DNA of 64,000 nt from Limnanthes douglasii subsp. nivea (Eukaryota; Streptophyta; Magnoliopsida; Brassicales; Limnanthaceae): assembly GCA_036936605.1 (NCBI GenBank), contig JAUPFV010000004.1:292620009-292684008 (forward strand), written 5' to 3'. Made by a program: the position numbers and the translations under genes. Numbering within the stretch: position 1 is the stretch's first letter; each line of letters starts with the position of its first letter. Positions 24,357-36,085 of the stretch are shown here, one piece after another. A model generated the notes under the pieces. That model ran no database searches. It was not told where the DNA came from and was given only the letters and a program-made list of their open reading frames with translations.

Positions 24357-26043
24357 AAGTACAATGGGTTGTGGGGCTGGGATATGTTTAAACTCTCCAT
24401 ATGGCGATAACTTATACCATGCTATATGTTTTGCTTTTAGGGCTTCTAACAATGAGTCCGAATATGAGCCAGCTATAGCTGGTCTAAAATTAGCTTTTCT
24501 AAGTGGGGCTAAAAGAGTCAGATTAATGAGTGATTCTCAGCTTCTTATCCATCATGCTCAAGGTCAATCTGAGGCCAAGAAGGAGTAGTTGATCAAATAC
24601 TTGTTTATTCTTAACGAAGTGGCGGCCAATTTCACAAATGTTAGCTATAAGCATATTCCTAGATCAGATAATGCTGTCAGACTCTTTAGCAACTATAGCA
24701 TACTCTGAGTCCTACCCATGGATTCATGTACAAGAATGTCCATCCATACAACCAAATTAGAGCAAAGAAGAGAAAGAGAGTTTAAGTGTACAAGTGGTTC
24801 AACCCAAAGACTTGAGATTTCCCCTTCTTCAATACATCTCTGATGGGATTTTGACTCCAGAGAAGGTTGTGGCAAGGAAAATGAAACACAAGGCTCGTGG
24901 TTTCTTAATCATAAGAGAGGTTCTTTATAAGAATTCGTTCAGTAGACCTCTCCTACGTTGTTTGGGGGTTGAAGAGTCCCAAATTGTCTTATCTGAACTA
25001 CATGATGGAGAGGGATCAGTATAATGTGGCTATAGAGCTCTTACCCTAAGGGTTTTGTTGGCCGGATACTATTGGCCATCCATAATTGCATATGCCAAGG
25101 ATTTGGTGAAGAAATATGACCCATGTCAAAGATATGGTAACGAAATTCATATCCTAGCTATTCCTATGGAGTCGATTTCTGAGACAGTGCCTTTTGCTCG
25201 TTGGTGACTGGATTTAGTTGGGCCTCTACCAATGGCGTCCGGAGGGTGCAGAACTATTATTGTAGCCATTTATTATTTCTCAAATTGGATGGAAGCAGCC
25301 CCACTGGCAGGAACTACTTCGAAATTTGTTATACAATTTATCTTGTCTAACATTTGTTGCAGATTTGGGGTTCCACAAAAAAATAACCACAGATAACGAG
25401 CCACAATTTGATAACAAGGATATGGATAATTTATGTGCCTCCCGGGGCATTCAGCATTACTTTTATTCTCCTTTCCACCCACAAGAAAATGGTCAAGTTG
25501 AAGTGGCAAACAGCTACATCATGTCCGGTTTAAAGAAGAATTTAGAAGGGACTGCAGGAAAGTGGCCAAGCTATTTGCAAGAAGTATTATGGGCATACCG
25601 GAATACTCATGGAACTGCTACACAAGAATCTCCTTTTGCCTTGGTATATGGGATGGATGCAATTGCTCTTATAGAGACAACTCTTCCATCATACAGAGTC
25701 CACAATTTTTTCGAACAGGCTAATGAAGTGGCAATCAGAAGTCAGTTAGACTTAATAGAAGAGAGAAGAGTTAAGGCTCATCTTAGAACCACCCATTACC
25801 ATGATGAGGAGCAGATTTGCTTCCAAAATCAAAAGAAGGGATTTTTGGTCAGGGGATAAAGTATTGAGAAAGGTTTTCTAGCATACTAAGGAGAAGCAGT
25901 TCGGCAAGCTAGCTCCGAACTGGGAAGGGCCTTATGAGGTATCCAAAAAACTTAAGCCTGGGACATATAGGCTTCAAGACAAAGATGGAAGAATCTTAAA
26001 TCACCCTTGGAATATTGAACACCTCCGGTTATATGTGGAATGA
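24357..26043 (+). pseudogene. element C pol, downstream part: RNase H and integrase
   Basis: It resumes the RNase H (TMGCGAGICLNSPYGD, RASNNESEYE, LMSDSQLLIHHAQGQ) interrupted at 3114. Integrase shows the zinc region, PLPMASGG, TDNEPQFDN (Gly to Glu next to the catalytic Asp) and a changed third-residue region (NGQVEVANS). Stops at 24586, about 25021 and 25205 (TGG to TGA) and frameshifts make it non-functional. It ends ...LRLYVE with TGA at 26041. No chromodomain is visible in the roughly 100 residues after the catalytic core. Homology to the B, D, E and F copies is plain along its whole length. Confidence 0.85.
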
Positions 26044-26050
26044 AAGTTAT

Positions 26051-26125
26051 GTAAATATTAGGGGGCATACTCTTTCCTACCCTGGTGGCGTAAGGAGGTT
26101 TTAATGAGGTGTCTGGTTTTTTTAA
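26051..26125. other. conserved block between the convergent genes of C
   Basis: GTAAATATTAGGGGGCATAC and CCTACCCTGGTGGCG...GGAGGTTTTAATGAGG match the block in B, D and F in inverted orientation. Confidence 0.55.
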
Positions 26126-26417
26126 TAAAATATAATGCCTTCTTAAAATATTCGGAGTGATTTGATTACAATTCCTTTCAAGTCTTCAATTTTACTAAGG
26201 ATCTCTGACAGGTCGGATTAATTTGGTTGAATGATGACCATTAAACACATGTCATCATAGATTTTAAACACTCTCATCTTAAATATTTGTAAAGTAAATA
26301 AGGGCTCTTTAAACATTATCCATTAAAATTGAAAGCAAGTATGAAACAAAGCAAAAATTGAGTAAGATAAACCCGTCCGGGTAAAAACCGGATAATGATA
26401 TTAGAACACATAATATG

Positions 26418-26506
26418 CTTTGGCCATCCAACGACTTTCAGTTTTGACAAAGGCTTAATCGAACTCAAACAGGATACGATTACAAAAATTCCTTGGCCAT
26501 CCATGG
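26418..26506 (-). other. paired stem-loop remnants after the antisense gene of C
   Basis: Minus-strand remnants of the CCTTGG-NNGG-CCAAGG motif at 26418-26433 and 26491-26506; the first is clearly eroded. Confidence 0.45.
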
Positions 26507-26590
26507 ACTTTAGTAGTTCACAGGATTAAGAAAAAAAAAAGATAGTTAAAAACCTCAGGGCTTATTCCCTTTGGATGTTCCTGCATCATC

Positions 26591-29439
26591 TCATTTCTTA
26601 GGGCTTTTGAGCTCAACACTTGAACTCTCCCCAGTCCCTTCTTCTTCATCAGTAGTGTCATCAATTCCACTAGAGTAGTTTTTTTTATCACCATATGTCA
26701 TCCTATGGAATGGGATGTCTTCATAATCTACGTATTGCCACAAGGTACCAAGCGTCCTCTTCGGAAACGTTTGGTGGAAAAGTAGTACCATGTCAGACGT
26801 CACTTCAGCATACCTTTTTTCTAGGGAATCTATCACCCCATTGGTGTATTCATCGACGCGAGCCTGAATTCTCTGATCTTGCTCTTTTACCAAGTCTTAT
26901 TTCTCCTTGTTTTCCTTGGACACAACTTCTTCAAGGGAAGTCTTATCACTGGACAAGGTCTGAATGGCATCATCTTTAGTCTTCACATCTTCCTTCAAGG
27001 TGGAGAGATCTTTCTCCAAACCAGAGCACTTAGTTTGGAGCTCTGTGTTAGCTTTCTCCAAAGTGGCCAGCTTGGTTGACAGATCTTCCTTGTCCTTCTT
27101 CAACTCTTCAAGATCCTTCTTCAGTGCCTCAATGCTCTGGTTAGCGTTGAGAAGATTAGTTGACAAAGTCTCCTTGTTTGTGTTAAGGGTGTTGATGAGG
27201 GCAGACTAAGCTTTTACTTACCTTTCCAAGTTGAGTACTGGTTGAATATGACCCAGAAGAGAATGAGCCATCACATCGTTTTCCCCTGAGACAATATAGG
27301 ACTTGCCATTATAAGTCACTATATTAGAAGAGCTTGAAGGACGGTAGGGGCCAGCGAAGTCATCTTTCTCAGAATCATTGAAATAAAAATCAATGTCTTG
27401 GAAGGCACTGATGTCTACTCCATCAATCTCCCCTCCAGTACCCTCTCCGGATTGCAGTACGATAGGAATCTTCTCTTCTAAGGTGGGATCAATTGGGTCT
27501 GCTGGAGGAAGAGGCTCCGAAGGGCGAAGGATTACTTCTTCCCCTAAGGTAATCTTTTTTTTCTTAGTAACCCTCTCATCGCTGCTTGCTCCCCTCTTTT
27601 GGTCCTTTTTAGGGGGCCTTGGTGGATTTTGCGATTCATCTGCCTCTTTAACATTTTCATCTTCAACTACCTTGAGCAAGGTAGCATCGATCCCTCATGT
27701 GTTCCCTGGAGCAGTCTCTTCTACAGCAACCCGAACTGCCTCTGCTGCAGCCTTATTGTTCTTTCATTTTCAAGGCCAGTTTGCCATCTTTTTCCTCTGT
27801 TCGCTTAAGAATAACAGCTGCGGGAGGTAGTGTGGTCAATTCTTCCCAGATGAGATCTCTCCGGCCTGTGGTATTCCACAAGTGGGATCTCACCAAGTTG
27901 CCAGAAGTAAAACAATTGTGGAAAGCGTTCCCCCAACGTTCTGTAGCCCACACATTCAGCTTGGCACATGTGGTCTGTCCCTCCTCCAGATAACCGGTGA
28001 ACTCCTTCGGTAATACTAACAATGAGGAAATAAGGGATTCAGGAGTGGAATATTTTTAAAAATAAGAAAGAGAAAATGACTAACAAGGTTAAAGACTTAC
28101 TTGTACTCTTCCACCTGTTGGTAAGCATGCTAGGGTTAAACTTAGCTTTGATCTTTCTCTCATTCTCCCATGACCCACTGATAAATATGAACTGAGTTTT
28201 CCAGTTCTTCTCTGATTCCAACAAATCATCCACCACTTTGAAGTTGTCTCCCATGTTATGGTGATAGAATGGGATGTGATGATTCTTGCACAAGCTGGCC
28301 ACATCGGAGAATTGCTCCATAGGGAAAGGGATGCCGGACAGCCTCGATGCCATTATGCAGGCAAGGAGGGTAGACCAAGCGTTTGAACTTAACTGGCTTG
28401 GGAAAATCTTAATCAGGTGGAAATACGTGACGATCTTTGGGTATAAGGGGAATTTAAGCCCCCAATTGAACAGTTCGATGTAGATGATGATTTCATTGAG
28501 TTTTCAGTCCATCGGAGTCTCCGGTGTGACTCGTATCCTCACCCTCAATGATTCTGGGATCCCTCACTTAGTCTGGATCCGGCCGAGCTCTGCGGTATGA
28601 GTATAAACTTAGTTGATGTTCTGCATGACCAACAAATATTTCACGTTGACCTTCTAGAAGCAAGGTCCCACCTTGCCCTCCAAGCACTCCGGAAACTCCG
28701 GATGAGCCAATCCAACCTTCACTTTACCTTTCCCTTTTATGTCAGAGGCAGCGTCCCCATTTTTCCCAGAGGCTTCAGTTTCAAAGGGGGCCTCTTCGAT
28801 ATTATCTTCCATCACTTCTTCCATCATTGTGGAAGGTTTATCAGTTGTTGAGGATGGAAGAGTGTCAGCTTCTGGCTCAATGGTCTGTCCGGATGGTTGA
28901 GCACCAGTTTCTTCTAGAGGTCTGGTGTCCGGTTGGGGCTCAGCTCTAGAGGACTTATTTCGAGGGGCTCTTATGGAAATCTCTTATCCGGAGGGTTTGT
29001 CTTTGGTTGCAGACTTAGAGGCCCCCGGTTTGGAGGACTTTGATTGTGAACCAGTCGCTTGGGCTTTCACTAAGCGTGTTGTCCGGCGTAGATTGGTTTT
29101 CTCTGGGGATTTTTCGATATCATATCCCATGGATATGAACGGGGAGGGTTTTCTAACACTTGATACTGCTTTTTCTTGGGCAATAGAGGGTTGGGACTCT
29201 TGAACGGGGGAGCCTGATGGGATTGGCGAAAGGTTTGGCTTGAATAGGCGTTTAGGTTTTGGATTTCTGGTAGAAGATGATCCCTGATCAGCTTCTAGAG
29301 ATGGTTTATCAGACTTGTCGTCTGGGGAGAGTGGGAGACCAGCAGAAATGCGTCTCTCTCGTTTAACTTTCTTTGCATTCTCTAATTCAGAATGATTCAA
29401 CCAGCCGCCTTTTACAAGAGCGTTTCTAGTTGTGAACAT
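26591..29439 (-). pseudogene. antisense accessory gene of element C, decayed
   Basis: Minus strand, antisense to the C gag-pol. The start is ATG 29439 (MFTTRNALVKGGWLNHSEL). Exon 1 runs down to 28101 and exon 2 from 28015 to the stop after SPKK at 26591. Present: N-terminal conserved segment, linker with KPSPFISMG, the later part of the globular domain (MASRLSGIPFPMEQFSD, ICKNHHIPFYH-type), exon-2 segment (GQTTCAKLNVWATERWG, WNTTGRRDLIWEEL), basic cluster (KKDQKRGASS, VTKKKK), coiled coil (LEKANTELQTKCSGLEKDL) and LLFHQTFPKRTLGTLW. Stops at 28984, near 28500, near 27690 and 27218 disable it. Confidence 0.75.
28016..28100 (-). other. intron of the antisense gene of C (85 nt)
   Basis: Minus-strand donor GTAAGTCT after AGTACA and acceptor GTTAG before TATTACCG. 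The join gives I-L-P-K-E, in phase 1 like the other copies. Confidence 0.75.
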
Positions 29440-29532
29440 AAAACTATCCAAGAAAGGTTTTGAAAGAAAAGGTGAAAGCTCTGTAAAAGATTTGTAGAGT
29501 GGTGAAGATAGTGAAACAGTAAAAGAAAGTGG

Positions 29533-29714
29533 TTTATATATTAATAAGGAAAAAAAACAACTGACACTTAGGAGAAAACGAAAAGATTCGAGCAATGATT
29601 GAAGACGGCGCTAATGTAGGAAGTATTAAATGCAAAGTTACTTTTTAGGCTTAGTGGGAGCGTCGTTCTAGGTAAAAACTGGCTGGTAGGTCATATCAAG
29701 ATGCAACACGTGTC
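29533..29714 (-). promoter_or_regulatory. promoter of the antisense gene of C (G-box plus TATA)
   Basis: Minus-strand GACACGTGTT (29714-29705; one end base changed) and TATATAAA (29540-29533). The TATA box is about 95-100 nt before the ATG at 29439. Confidence 0.6.
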
Positions 29715-29856
29715 CTACGATCCAAAGAAAAACTCTTAGAATTCTGAGAAGAAATCAGTCCGGACAAACCTCGAACCAAACACACGAACGGGCCGGAAAA
29801 TATTGTTATTGACTAAGTGAGTTTTTTAGTCCTGCCAAAGATTTTTGACAAAGCCT

Positions 29857-29870
29857 AAAAAAGGGGCTAC
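29857..29870 (+). other. element C polypurine tract
   Basis: AAAAAAGGGGCTAC directly before the TGATGAGTCC start of the 3' LTR. Confidence 0.8.
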
Positions 29871-30246
29871 TGATGAGTCCGGACGAATTCACCACTACTC
29901 ACTCAGAAATACGGACAAGGAAAATTCAGACGATAAGTGCCTACTGAGCTATCCGGACATGACAAAAGTATTAAATAATTAAACACCTTTTGACTAAGCT
30001 AGGTGCTAATCGGCTTATTAAGTAAATGGGTCCTTAAACTTGACTCGGTTTCATAACTTGACCCGAAAGCCCATGCATCCATAATTAAGGGTATAAATAC
30101 CCAACTACTTTCATTAATAAGGGTAATGAACATTTAATACAACCAGTCAGCTTAAATCTCTCACTACAAAACACCTAAACATTTAATACTCTTAAAACTC
30201 TCCAACACTTGACAAAATTATCCTCAACCAGAAATAAAAAACACCA
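29871..30246 (+). repeat. element C 3' LTR, 376 bp
   Basis: It starts TGATGAGTCCGGACG and ends AAAAAACACCA; GGGTATAAATACCC (the sense TATA region) is at about 30090-30103. The partner LTR is outside the window. Confidence 0.8.
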
Positions 30247-30879
30247 AACGTAAGTAATTTTTAAACCTCCAACGTTCTTCATATCTTCCTAGTGACATGT
30301 TTAATGGATTTGTGCGTCGAATAACCATCTTTTTGCCGTATTCTTTGGTCGACAATTTCTTGTTTATATTACTGCCATTTTGCTCTGTTATACCTTGCAA
30401 GGTAATGTTGCATGTTTGTTACCCACCGAGGATATTGTACTGATAGTCTTGACTGGTCACCTTTACGCACGGTCCTCTTCTAGTAATTTACTGATCTCAC
30501 CTCGTCCATGTTGATATATGTAGTCCGACTGAGGGGTTTATGCCTTATCAATTATTTGAGTTTATAGTTTTGGTTTTTAAATTTTGGAATTTGTCTTGTA
30601 TTCCATGTTTATGCTATGCATGTATGGTTTGATTTAATAATATTAATATGTCATTAGCTCGAGATATATTTGACTTAGGTTTGATGGTTTATTTTTTCTT
30701 TTTTCTTACAATTGATTTTCCTTTTGGGGTTTTTACCTATAAGCACCATTAACAAATCTATTGATATATGTTCTATTTATCATCACTTTCGCTATTTTAT
30801 GCATCCAATAGAGGATCTTCAATATTAGTAAATACTAGATCATCATTCAACATATAATCATAAACGAGAAACAAAATTC

Positions 30880-31214
30880 TTTATTCATGTTAATCAATTA
30901 ACCAAACTAAAAAAAATTAAACATACATAAGCTATAACACACGCTGAATCACACATTTATTCATGTTAATAAATTAACCACTCAAAACCAAACATATATA
31001 AACTATAACACACTTTGAATCACATATTTATTCATGTTAATCAATTAACCAAACTCAGAAAGCATCATAAAATAGCTTTAAAACATGTTGAATAACACAT
31101 TTACTCATGTAAATCAATTAATCGATCTAAAATCCGACATATATTAGCTAAAAATACGTTGAATAACAGAGTTACTCCTATTAATTAATGAACTTAACTA
31201 AAACCAGACTTAAA

Positions 31215-31257
<43 letters not shown>

Positions 31258-31335
31258 TTTTAAAATATGATGAATCACACATTTTACTTATGTTATCGCA
31301 AATTATTATATCCAAACATCCATCTAAAGCACGAC
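30880..31335. repeat. degenerate minisatellite, unit about 70-80 bp
   Basis: TTCATGTTAATCAATTAACC-like starts recur near 30885, 30960, 31030, 31107 and 31172, each followed by AAAC/AAAT, TATAAACTATAACAC-like and TTGAATCACA-like pieces. At least four units are visible and decay toward the right. Confidence 0.65.
31218..31253. repeat. (TA)n microsatellite
   Basis: About 17 uninterrupted TA units. Confidence 0.9.
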
Positions 31336-31413
31336 AAGTAATTCAACATATTGCATACCTTCAGGGCAAAGTAATAATATAAAACACCAATAAATCAACT
31401 ACTCCATGGGATC

Positions 31414-31841
31414 TGATGAGTCCGAATTCTGCATGCTCCCCGGACAAGGACAGATCGGTTCAAGGCCTTCGGACCGGACAGGTCACACGAACCGAACAGA
31501 TCACTTCGAACACTCTGACCATAGGATTGTTCGAACTATGACAAAAGTACTAAAAAAACCTAAACACTTCTTGACTAAGCTACTTGCTCTCCTACTTAGA
31601 GCTCGTGGGTCTTTGAACATGACTCGGATCCATTAAATATGACCCGAAAGCCCATAAGGGCCCAAACATCAGGGTATAAATACCCAACCACCTGCATTAA
31701 GTGTGGGTAATGAGAATTAACTGCTACCAGGCTGCTTAATTATCTCTCTACTCTCTACTCTAAACACATAACACCCACACACTACTATAAAACACCAACC
31801 AAATTACTAAGCCTACCCTCAGGTGATAATTATCCACACCA
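31414..31841 (+). mobile_element. solo LTR of the same Tat-like family, 428 bp
   Basis: Starts TGATGAGTCCGAATTC and ends ATTATCCACACCA, flanked by the perfect 5-bp duplication GGATC (31409-31413 and 31842-31846). No internal sequence is present, so it is the product of LTR-LTR recombination. The TAGTACTTTTGTCATAGTTCGAACA-type U3 region is shared with D and E. Confidence 0.88.
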
Positions 31842-31846
31842 GGATC

Positions 31847-32407
31847 AATCTACCAAAATTCATCAATGTAATTGTAACAAGTCCATGTTATTTCCATGAA
31901 AAAAAATAAAGAAATGTAAAAAAAAATATTAAATAGTTACAATGGAAGCAATTTAGGTTTCTGCATTCTGCTTTCCGATTTAAGATTTTATGAATTATAT
32001 TTTTTAGAAACTAATTGTTTGGAGAGAACGAGATTGTTAGGATATTCTCGGTTGGGGTTTTGAAAATCAAAACGTATAAGAATAGTAACAATGAAGAAAT
32101 TTAAGAAAACATGGTCGAAAAATATCAACAAAAATGTAAGAGAACATTGAAAGTATTGCTTATTTTGAAAGCGATTCAGGGTTTTACAAATTAAGATTTT
32201 CATAAACCAAAAGTTTTGAGATAAATGGGTTTGTTAGGATGTTGAAGTTTAGGGTTTTCATAAACCAAAAATCTTAAAAGAACAAGATTGTTAGGATATT
32301 ATGATACAAGGTTTTTTTAGTTAAAATTTTAGAAAGAACGGTGAAGGTATGACTATCAGTGAAGATGAAGAATAGAGAAGGTATATCTAAGACAATAAAG
32401 TGAAGTG
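31847..32407. other. gene-free AT-rich DNA with short degenerate repeats
   Basis: GATTGTTAGGATATT-like strings recur near 32028, 32230 and 32286 with GGGTTTTCATAAACC-like pieces. Nothing coding is supported. Confidence 0.5.
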
Positions 32408-32412
32408 AAATA

Positions 32413-32765
32413 TGGTTTGATTTATTTTGGGCTGAGGGTAGTTTTGTAAAATGTTTTAATAAGTTTGGGGTGTTTTGTGTATAGTGTGAAGAGTAGTGAG
32501 ATAATTAAGCAGCCTGCTAGTATTAAATTCTGATCACCCTCATTAATGAGAGTGGTCGGGGTACTTATACCTTAATTATTGACCTATGGGCTTACATGGT
32601 CGGGTTGTAAAACCGGGCCGAATTCAAAGACTCATTAGTTTTTAAGTAGATTAGCAAATAGCTTAGTCAAAATTTATTTATGTTTGTCCTGTTCGGATTT
32701 ATAGTGGTGTGATATGGTCCGAATTACCCCTGTTCAGATTAATAGGTTGGCTGTGACTGTAAGAT
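32413..32765 (-). repeat. element F 3' LTR (left copy, end-truncated)
   Basis: It matches the right LTR up to GACTGTAAGAT. The terminal CCGAACTCATCA and the adjoining polypurine tract are missing. Confidence 0.85.
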
Positions 32766-32939
32766 GCCTTGCAAAGCATCTTTGGAAGGGTTAAAAAATT
32801 TACCAAGTCAAGATCAATTTCATCCGATCTGCTTGCATCCTCTGAACTGAAAAGCTTCCTTTCACAAACAACCGAGTTCGAATTTTATCAGGACTGCTTT
32901 CTCTTTCCAGAATTCTACGAGTTTTTTCATGAACCGTGG

Positions 32940-32949
32940 GACACGTGTC
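32940..32949 (+). promoter_or_regulatory. G-box upstream of the antisense gene of F
   Basis: GACACGTGTC, 244 bp before the ATG at 33193. No convincing TATA box remains in this copy. Confidence 0.55.
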
Positions 32950-34494
32950 AATATTTGGTTTGACCTCCCAGCCGTTATTTTTCCTAGATCGTCACACCCA
33001 CTAGGTCTAGAAAGTTACCTAGGTTTTGATTTTTCACACGTTGCGCAGCCCTTAATCATTGCAAAGAACCCTATTCAGCTTCTCTTTGGTAACTATTGCT
33101 TTTTACTATTCCATTGTCTTCCACTCTCAAAACTTTATTAGAGAGAAAAAATTATGTTTCATCTTCATCTTCAAACTGTTTTTGAAAGATATATGTTCAC
33201 AGCCAGAAACGCCTTAGTTAAAGGAGGTTGGTTAAACTTATCTGAGTTAGAGAGGGCAATCAAAGTAAAAAGAGAAAGCTGTATCGTCTTCGGTCTCCCT
33301 ATTTCTCCAGGTGAGAGAAGCAATCAACCAAACCAGGACGCCGATCAGGGGTCATCTTCCTCAAGAAACCCTAGACCCAGAAAACTTTCATTCATACCAA
33401 ACATCTCACCCATCCCTTCTGGTTCTCTAGTACAAGAATCTCAACACTCTGTTTCCAAGGAGAAAGTTGTTTTAACCATCAAAAAACCCTCACAATTTAT
33501 AGCGATTGGCTCCGATACAGAAAGGTCACCAGAGAGGATAACTCCTCGTTGGACGACCAGTCAAACAAAAACCCAGTCTAGACCATCATCTTCAAAACCC
33601 TTTGGATCGGAGGTGGCTAAAGTTGCTCCACAGGCCAAGCCCTCCGGATTGCAACCTCTACCAGATATCAGGCCCTTAGAGGCAACAAGTACACAACCAC
33701 CCGCACAACTTTCGATGAAGCAACCGGAGAAACCTTCTTCAAAGACAACTGAAAAACCTTCTAGAGTGATGGAAGAGAATATGGAGGACAACATTGAAGA
33801 GGCCGCTTTAGAGACTGAGACGTCAGGTTAGACAGGGGCTGCTACCTCAGAAAAGAAAGGTAAAGGTAAAGTTAAAGTTTGCATGACTCATCCGGACTCT
33901 CTTCCAGAGGGTCTAGAGGGTAAAGTAGGCCCTTGTTTTAAACGCGTCAGCGTCAAGTATTTGTCGGCTTTGCAAAATATTATCTATGTCTACAGCCACA
34001 GTACCAAGTTGGGTCGAATTCGGACCAAATGGGGGATTGCGGAGTCTGTAAAAGTGAGGATACCAATCACTCTGGAGACCCGCATGGACTGTAAATTGAA
34101 TGAGGTGGTAGTATACACTGAAGTGCTGAACTGGGGACTTTAGTTCCTTTTAGACCCAGAGATCGTCAAGTACTTTCATTTGGTCAAACTTTTTCCAAGT
34201 CAGCTAAGCCCCAATGCCTGGTATACACTCCTAGCTTGTATCATGTGTCTAGACTATCAAAGATCCTTCTTCCAATGGAGAAGTTTGCTGTTGTAGCAAG
34301 TCTGTGCAAGAACCATCAAATTCCCTTCTACCACTACAACATGGGGAATGATTTTAAGGTTGTGGACGACCTGCTAGATTCCAAAAAACCTTGGAGGATA
34401 CAGTTTATTTTTGTCAGTGAGACATGGGAGAATGGTAGGATAATAAAGGCTTATACAAACCCTAGCTTGCTGACTAGCAGGTGGAAAAACACTA

Positions 34495-34574
34495 GTAAGT
34501 TTCTCCTTCTCTTTCATTTTTACTTCTTAAACTACAAATTTTCTTCTTCTCACTAATTTGTTATCTCTCTTCAG
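34495..34574 (+). other. intron of the antisense gene of F (80 nt)
   Basis: Donor GTAAGTTT after AACACTA; acceptor CTCTCTTCAG before TTTTGACG. Same site and phase as the other four copies. Confidence 0.75.
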
Positions 34575-35094
34575 TTTTGACGAAGGAGTTCACCAGCCAC
34601 TTGGAATAAGGGAAAAATACTTGTGAAAATCTCAATGCATGGGCTTCGAAAAACTAGGGGAATGCCTTCCACAATTGCTTCAAGTCGGACAATTTTGTGA
34701 GGTCTCACCAGTGGAACACCACAGGCAGAAGATACCTTTCGTGGGAAGAGCTAACCATCCATCCTCCTGCTGACGTGATTTTGAAAAGGACAGATGCCAA
34801 AGACGTCAAGCTGTACTTTCCTTCCATGGCTAAGTTCCCCAGCAAAATGAAGAACAAGAAGAGGAAGGCTACAACAGACCTGGCTCAAACAGCTACGGAG
34901 GGGACTGGTTCGGGGAACCAGGATGGTATTGATATGGCCTTGCTTAAGGTAGTAGAGGTTGAGACTGTGAGGGAAGCTGGAGGGTCAAAGAACCCACCAA
35001 GGCCTCCTAAAAAGGACAAAAAGCGCAAGGCCATCAGTGATGAAAGAGCTGCCAAGAAAAAAAAGATTACTCTGAGGGAAGAGATAATCCTTCG

Positions 35095-35112
35095 CCCCCC
35101 CCCCCCCCCCCC
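35095..35112 (+). repeat. 18-C homopolymer within the antisense gene of F
   Basis: The run encodes six prolines (ILRPPPPPPENPP). The length may be inexact because homopolymers are prone to sequencing error. Confidence 0.8.
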
Positions 35113-35763
35113 GGAAAACCCACCACTAGCTCCTGCTGACCCTACTCTGCAAGAGGAAATCCCAACAGACCTCCAATCTGGACAAATTGTTGGTGGAGGA
35201 AACGACGAAGTGGACCTTTCTGCCCTTCAAGACATCGATCTGTACTTTAATGACTTTGACAAAGATGATTTTGCAGGTCATTATCGTCCCTCTAGATCCT
35301 CCAATATGTACAATGGAAAATATTTTTCCATATCCGGAGAACATGTTACCTTAAGTCATGCTCTCATTGGTTATATCCTGCCAGTACTCGATCTGGAGAG
35401 GCAGGTAAAAAGTCAAACCAACATTATCAACTCTCTCACTTCTGACAAGAAATCTCTGTCAGACAGTCTTCTAAGTGCTCAGCAAAGCATAGAGGTGCTG
35501 AAGAAGGAAAATGAGGATTTGGAAAACCAAGTTAACCGCATCGGAAGCAGCCAATACTGAGCTCCAAACTAAGTACTCCGTCCTGGAGACTAGCATAACT
35601 ATGCTAGTGGAGTTGATTCTACTGATGATAAAGAATGTACGGGTGAGAGTTCAAGTGCTGAACTCAAAAGTCCCCAAAAAAATGGTGGTGAAGAAACATA
35701 TGAATGGAACAAGCCCGAGGGTTTTTATCATGTATTTTTCTCATTTTTTTGAACAATCAAAGT

Positions 35764-35779
35764 CCTTGGATGGCCAAGG
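35764..35779 (+). other. stem-loop after the antisense gene of F
   Basis: One perfect CCTTGGATGGCCAAGG unit; the second copy seen in B, D and E is not recognisable. Confidence 0.55.
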
Positions 35780-36085
35780 AATATTTTGTACTAGTGTTCG
35801 GTTTAAGTCCGAACAAGTTTAATTTATCCAATTTCATTTTTGTTTAATATTTTACTTTAAATTTTTCATGGCTAATGTTTAAGTAACCCCTGGAATTTCA
35901 GAAGTATTGAATTGAGAGTGTTTAATATCTCCAATGATATGTATTTAATAGTCGTGACCAACCACCAAGTTTATCCGACCTATTAGAGATCTGGGGTATT
36001 GAATAAATGATTTATACTTGAATTGAACTGAAGTAAAATCACACCGAATTTTTGAAGAAGGCATTATGTATTATTGAAGAAAAAA

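Larger units (their letters stand above)
2821..30246 (+). mobile_element. element C: Tat-like Ty3/gypsy retrotransposon, 5'-truncated by the window and split by B
   Basis: Pieces of one element: RT/RNase H end (2821-3114), RNase H and integrase (24357-26043), antisense gene on the minus strand (29439 down to 26591), polypurine tract, and 3' LTR (29871-30246). Element B, with its AAGTA duplication, interrupts the RNase H codons between ...DGGSS and TMGCG. The 5' LTR, gag, protease and most of RT are not in the window and should lie left of the Athila-like element. The base pairs after the LTR, AACGT, are the predicted right target duplication. C is the host of two insertions and carries many stops. 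Confidence 0.8.
30247..31413. other. gene-free AT-rich DNA
   Basis: No coding sequence is supported. It contains the minisatellite and the TA tract listed separately. Confidence 0.6.
33193..35735 (+). pseudogene. antisense accessory gene of element F, decayed and internally deleted
   Basis: It starts at ATG 33193 (MFTARNALVKGGWLNLSELERA). Exon 1 runs to 34494 and exon 2 from 34575. The Ser/Pro-rich linker, central domain (VGPCFKRVSVKYLSALQ, RTKWGIAESVKVRIPI, SQLSPNAWYTLL), exon-2 segment (WNTTGRRYLSWEEL), basic cluster (KKDKKRKAIS, AAKKKKITL) and first half of the coiled coil are recognisable. TAG codons at 33829 and 34141 interrupt it. Near 35600 the coil jumps to the acidic tail, so the second half of the coil and the LLFHEKFPKR motif found in the other copies are deleted. 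Confidence 0.7.

Noticed and set aside
24301..24588. ORF starting inside the LTR of B and running into RNase H as a fusion gene
   Set aside because: The frame crosses the insertion boundary by chance; the LTR part has no protein similarity and the AAGTA duplication explains the junction.
30247..31413. Centromeric or telomeric repeat
   Set aside because: No telomere-type unit, and the minisatellite is short and strongly degenerate.
35095..35112. 18-C tract as a G-quadruplex or functional element
   Set aside because: A homopolymer in a single decayed copy, not shared by the other four; more likely slippage or a sequencing artefact.
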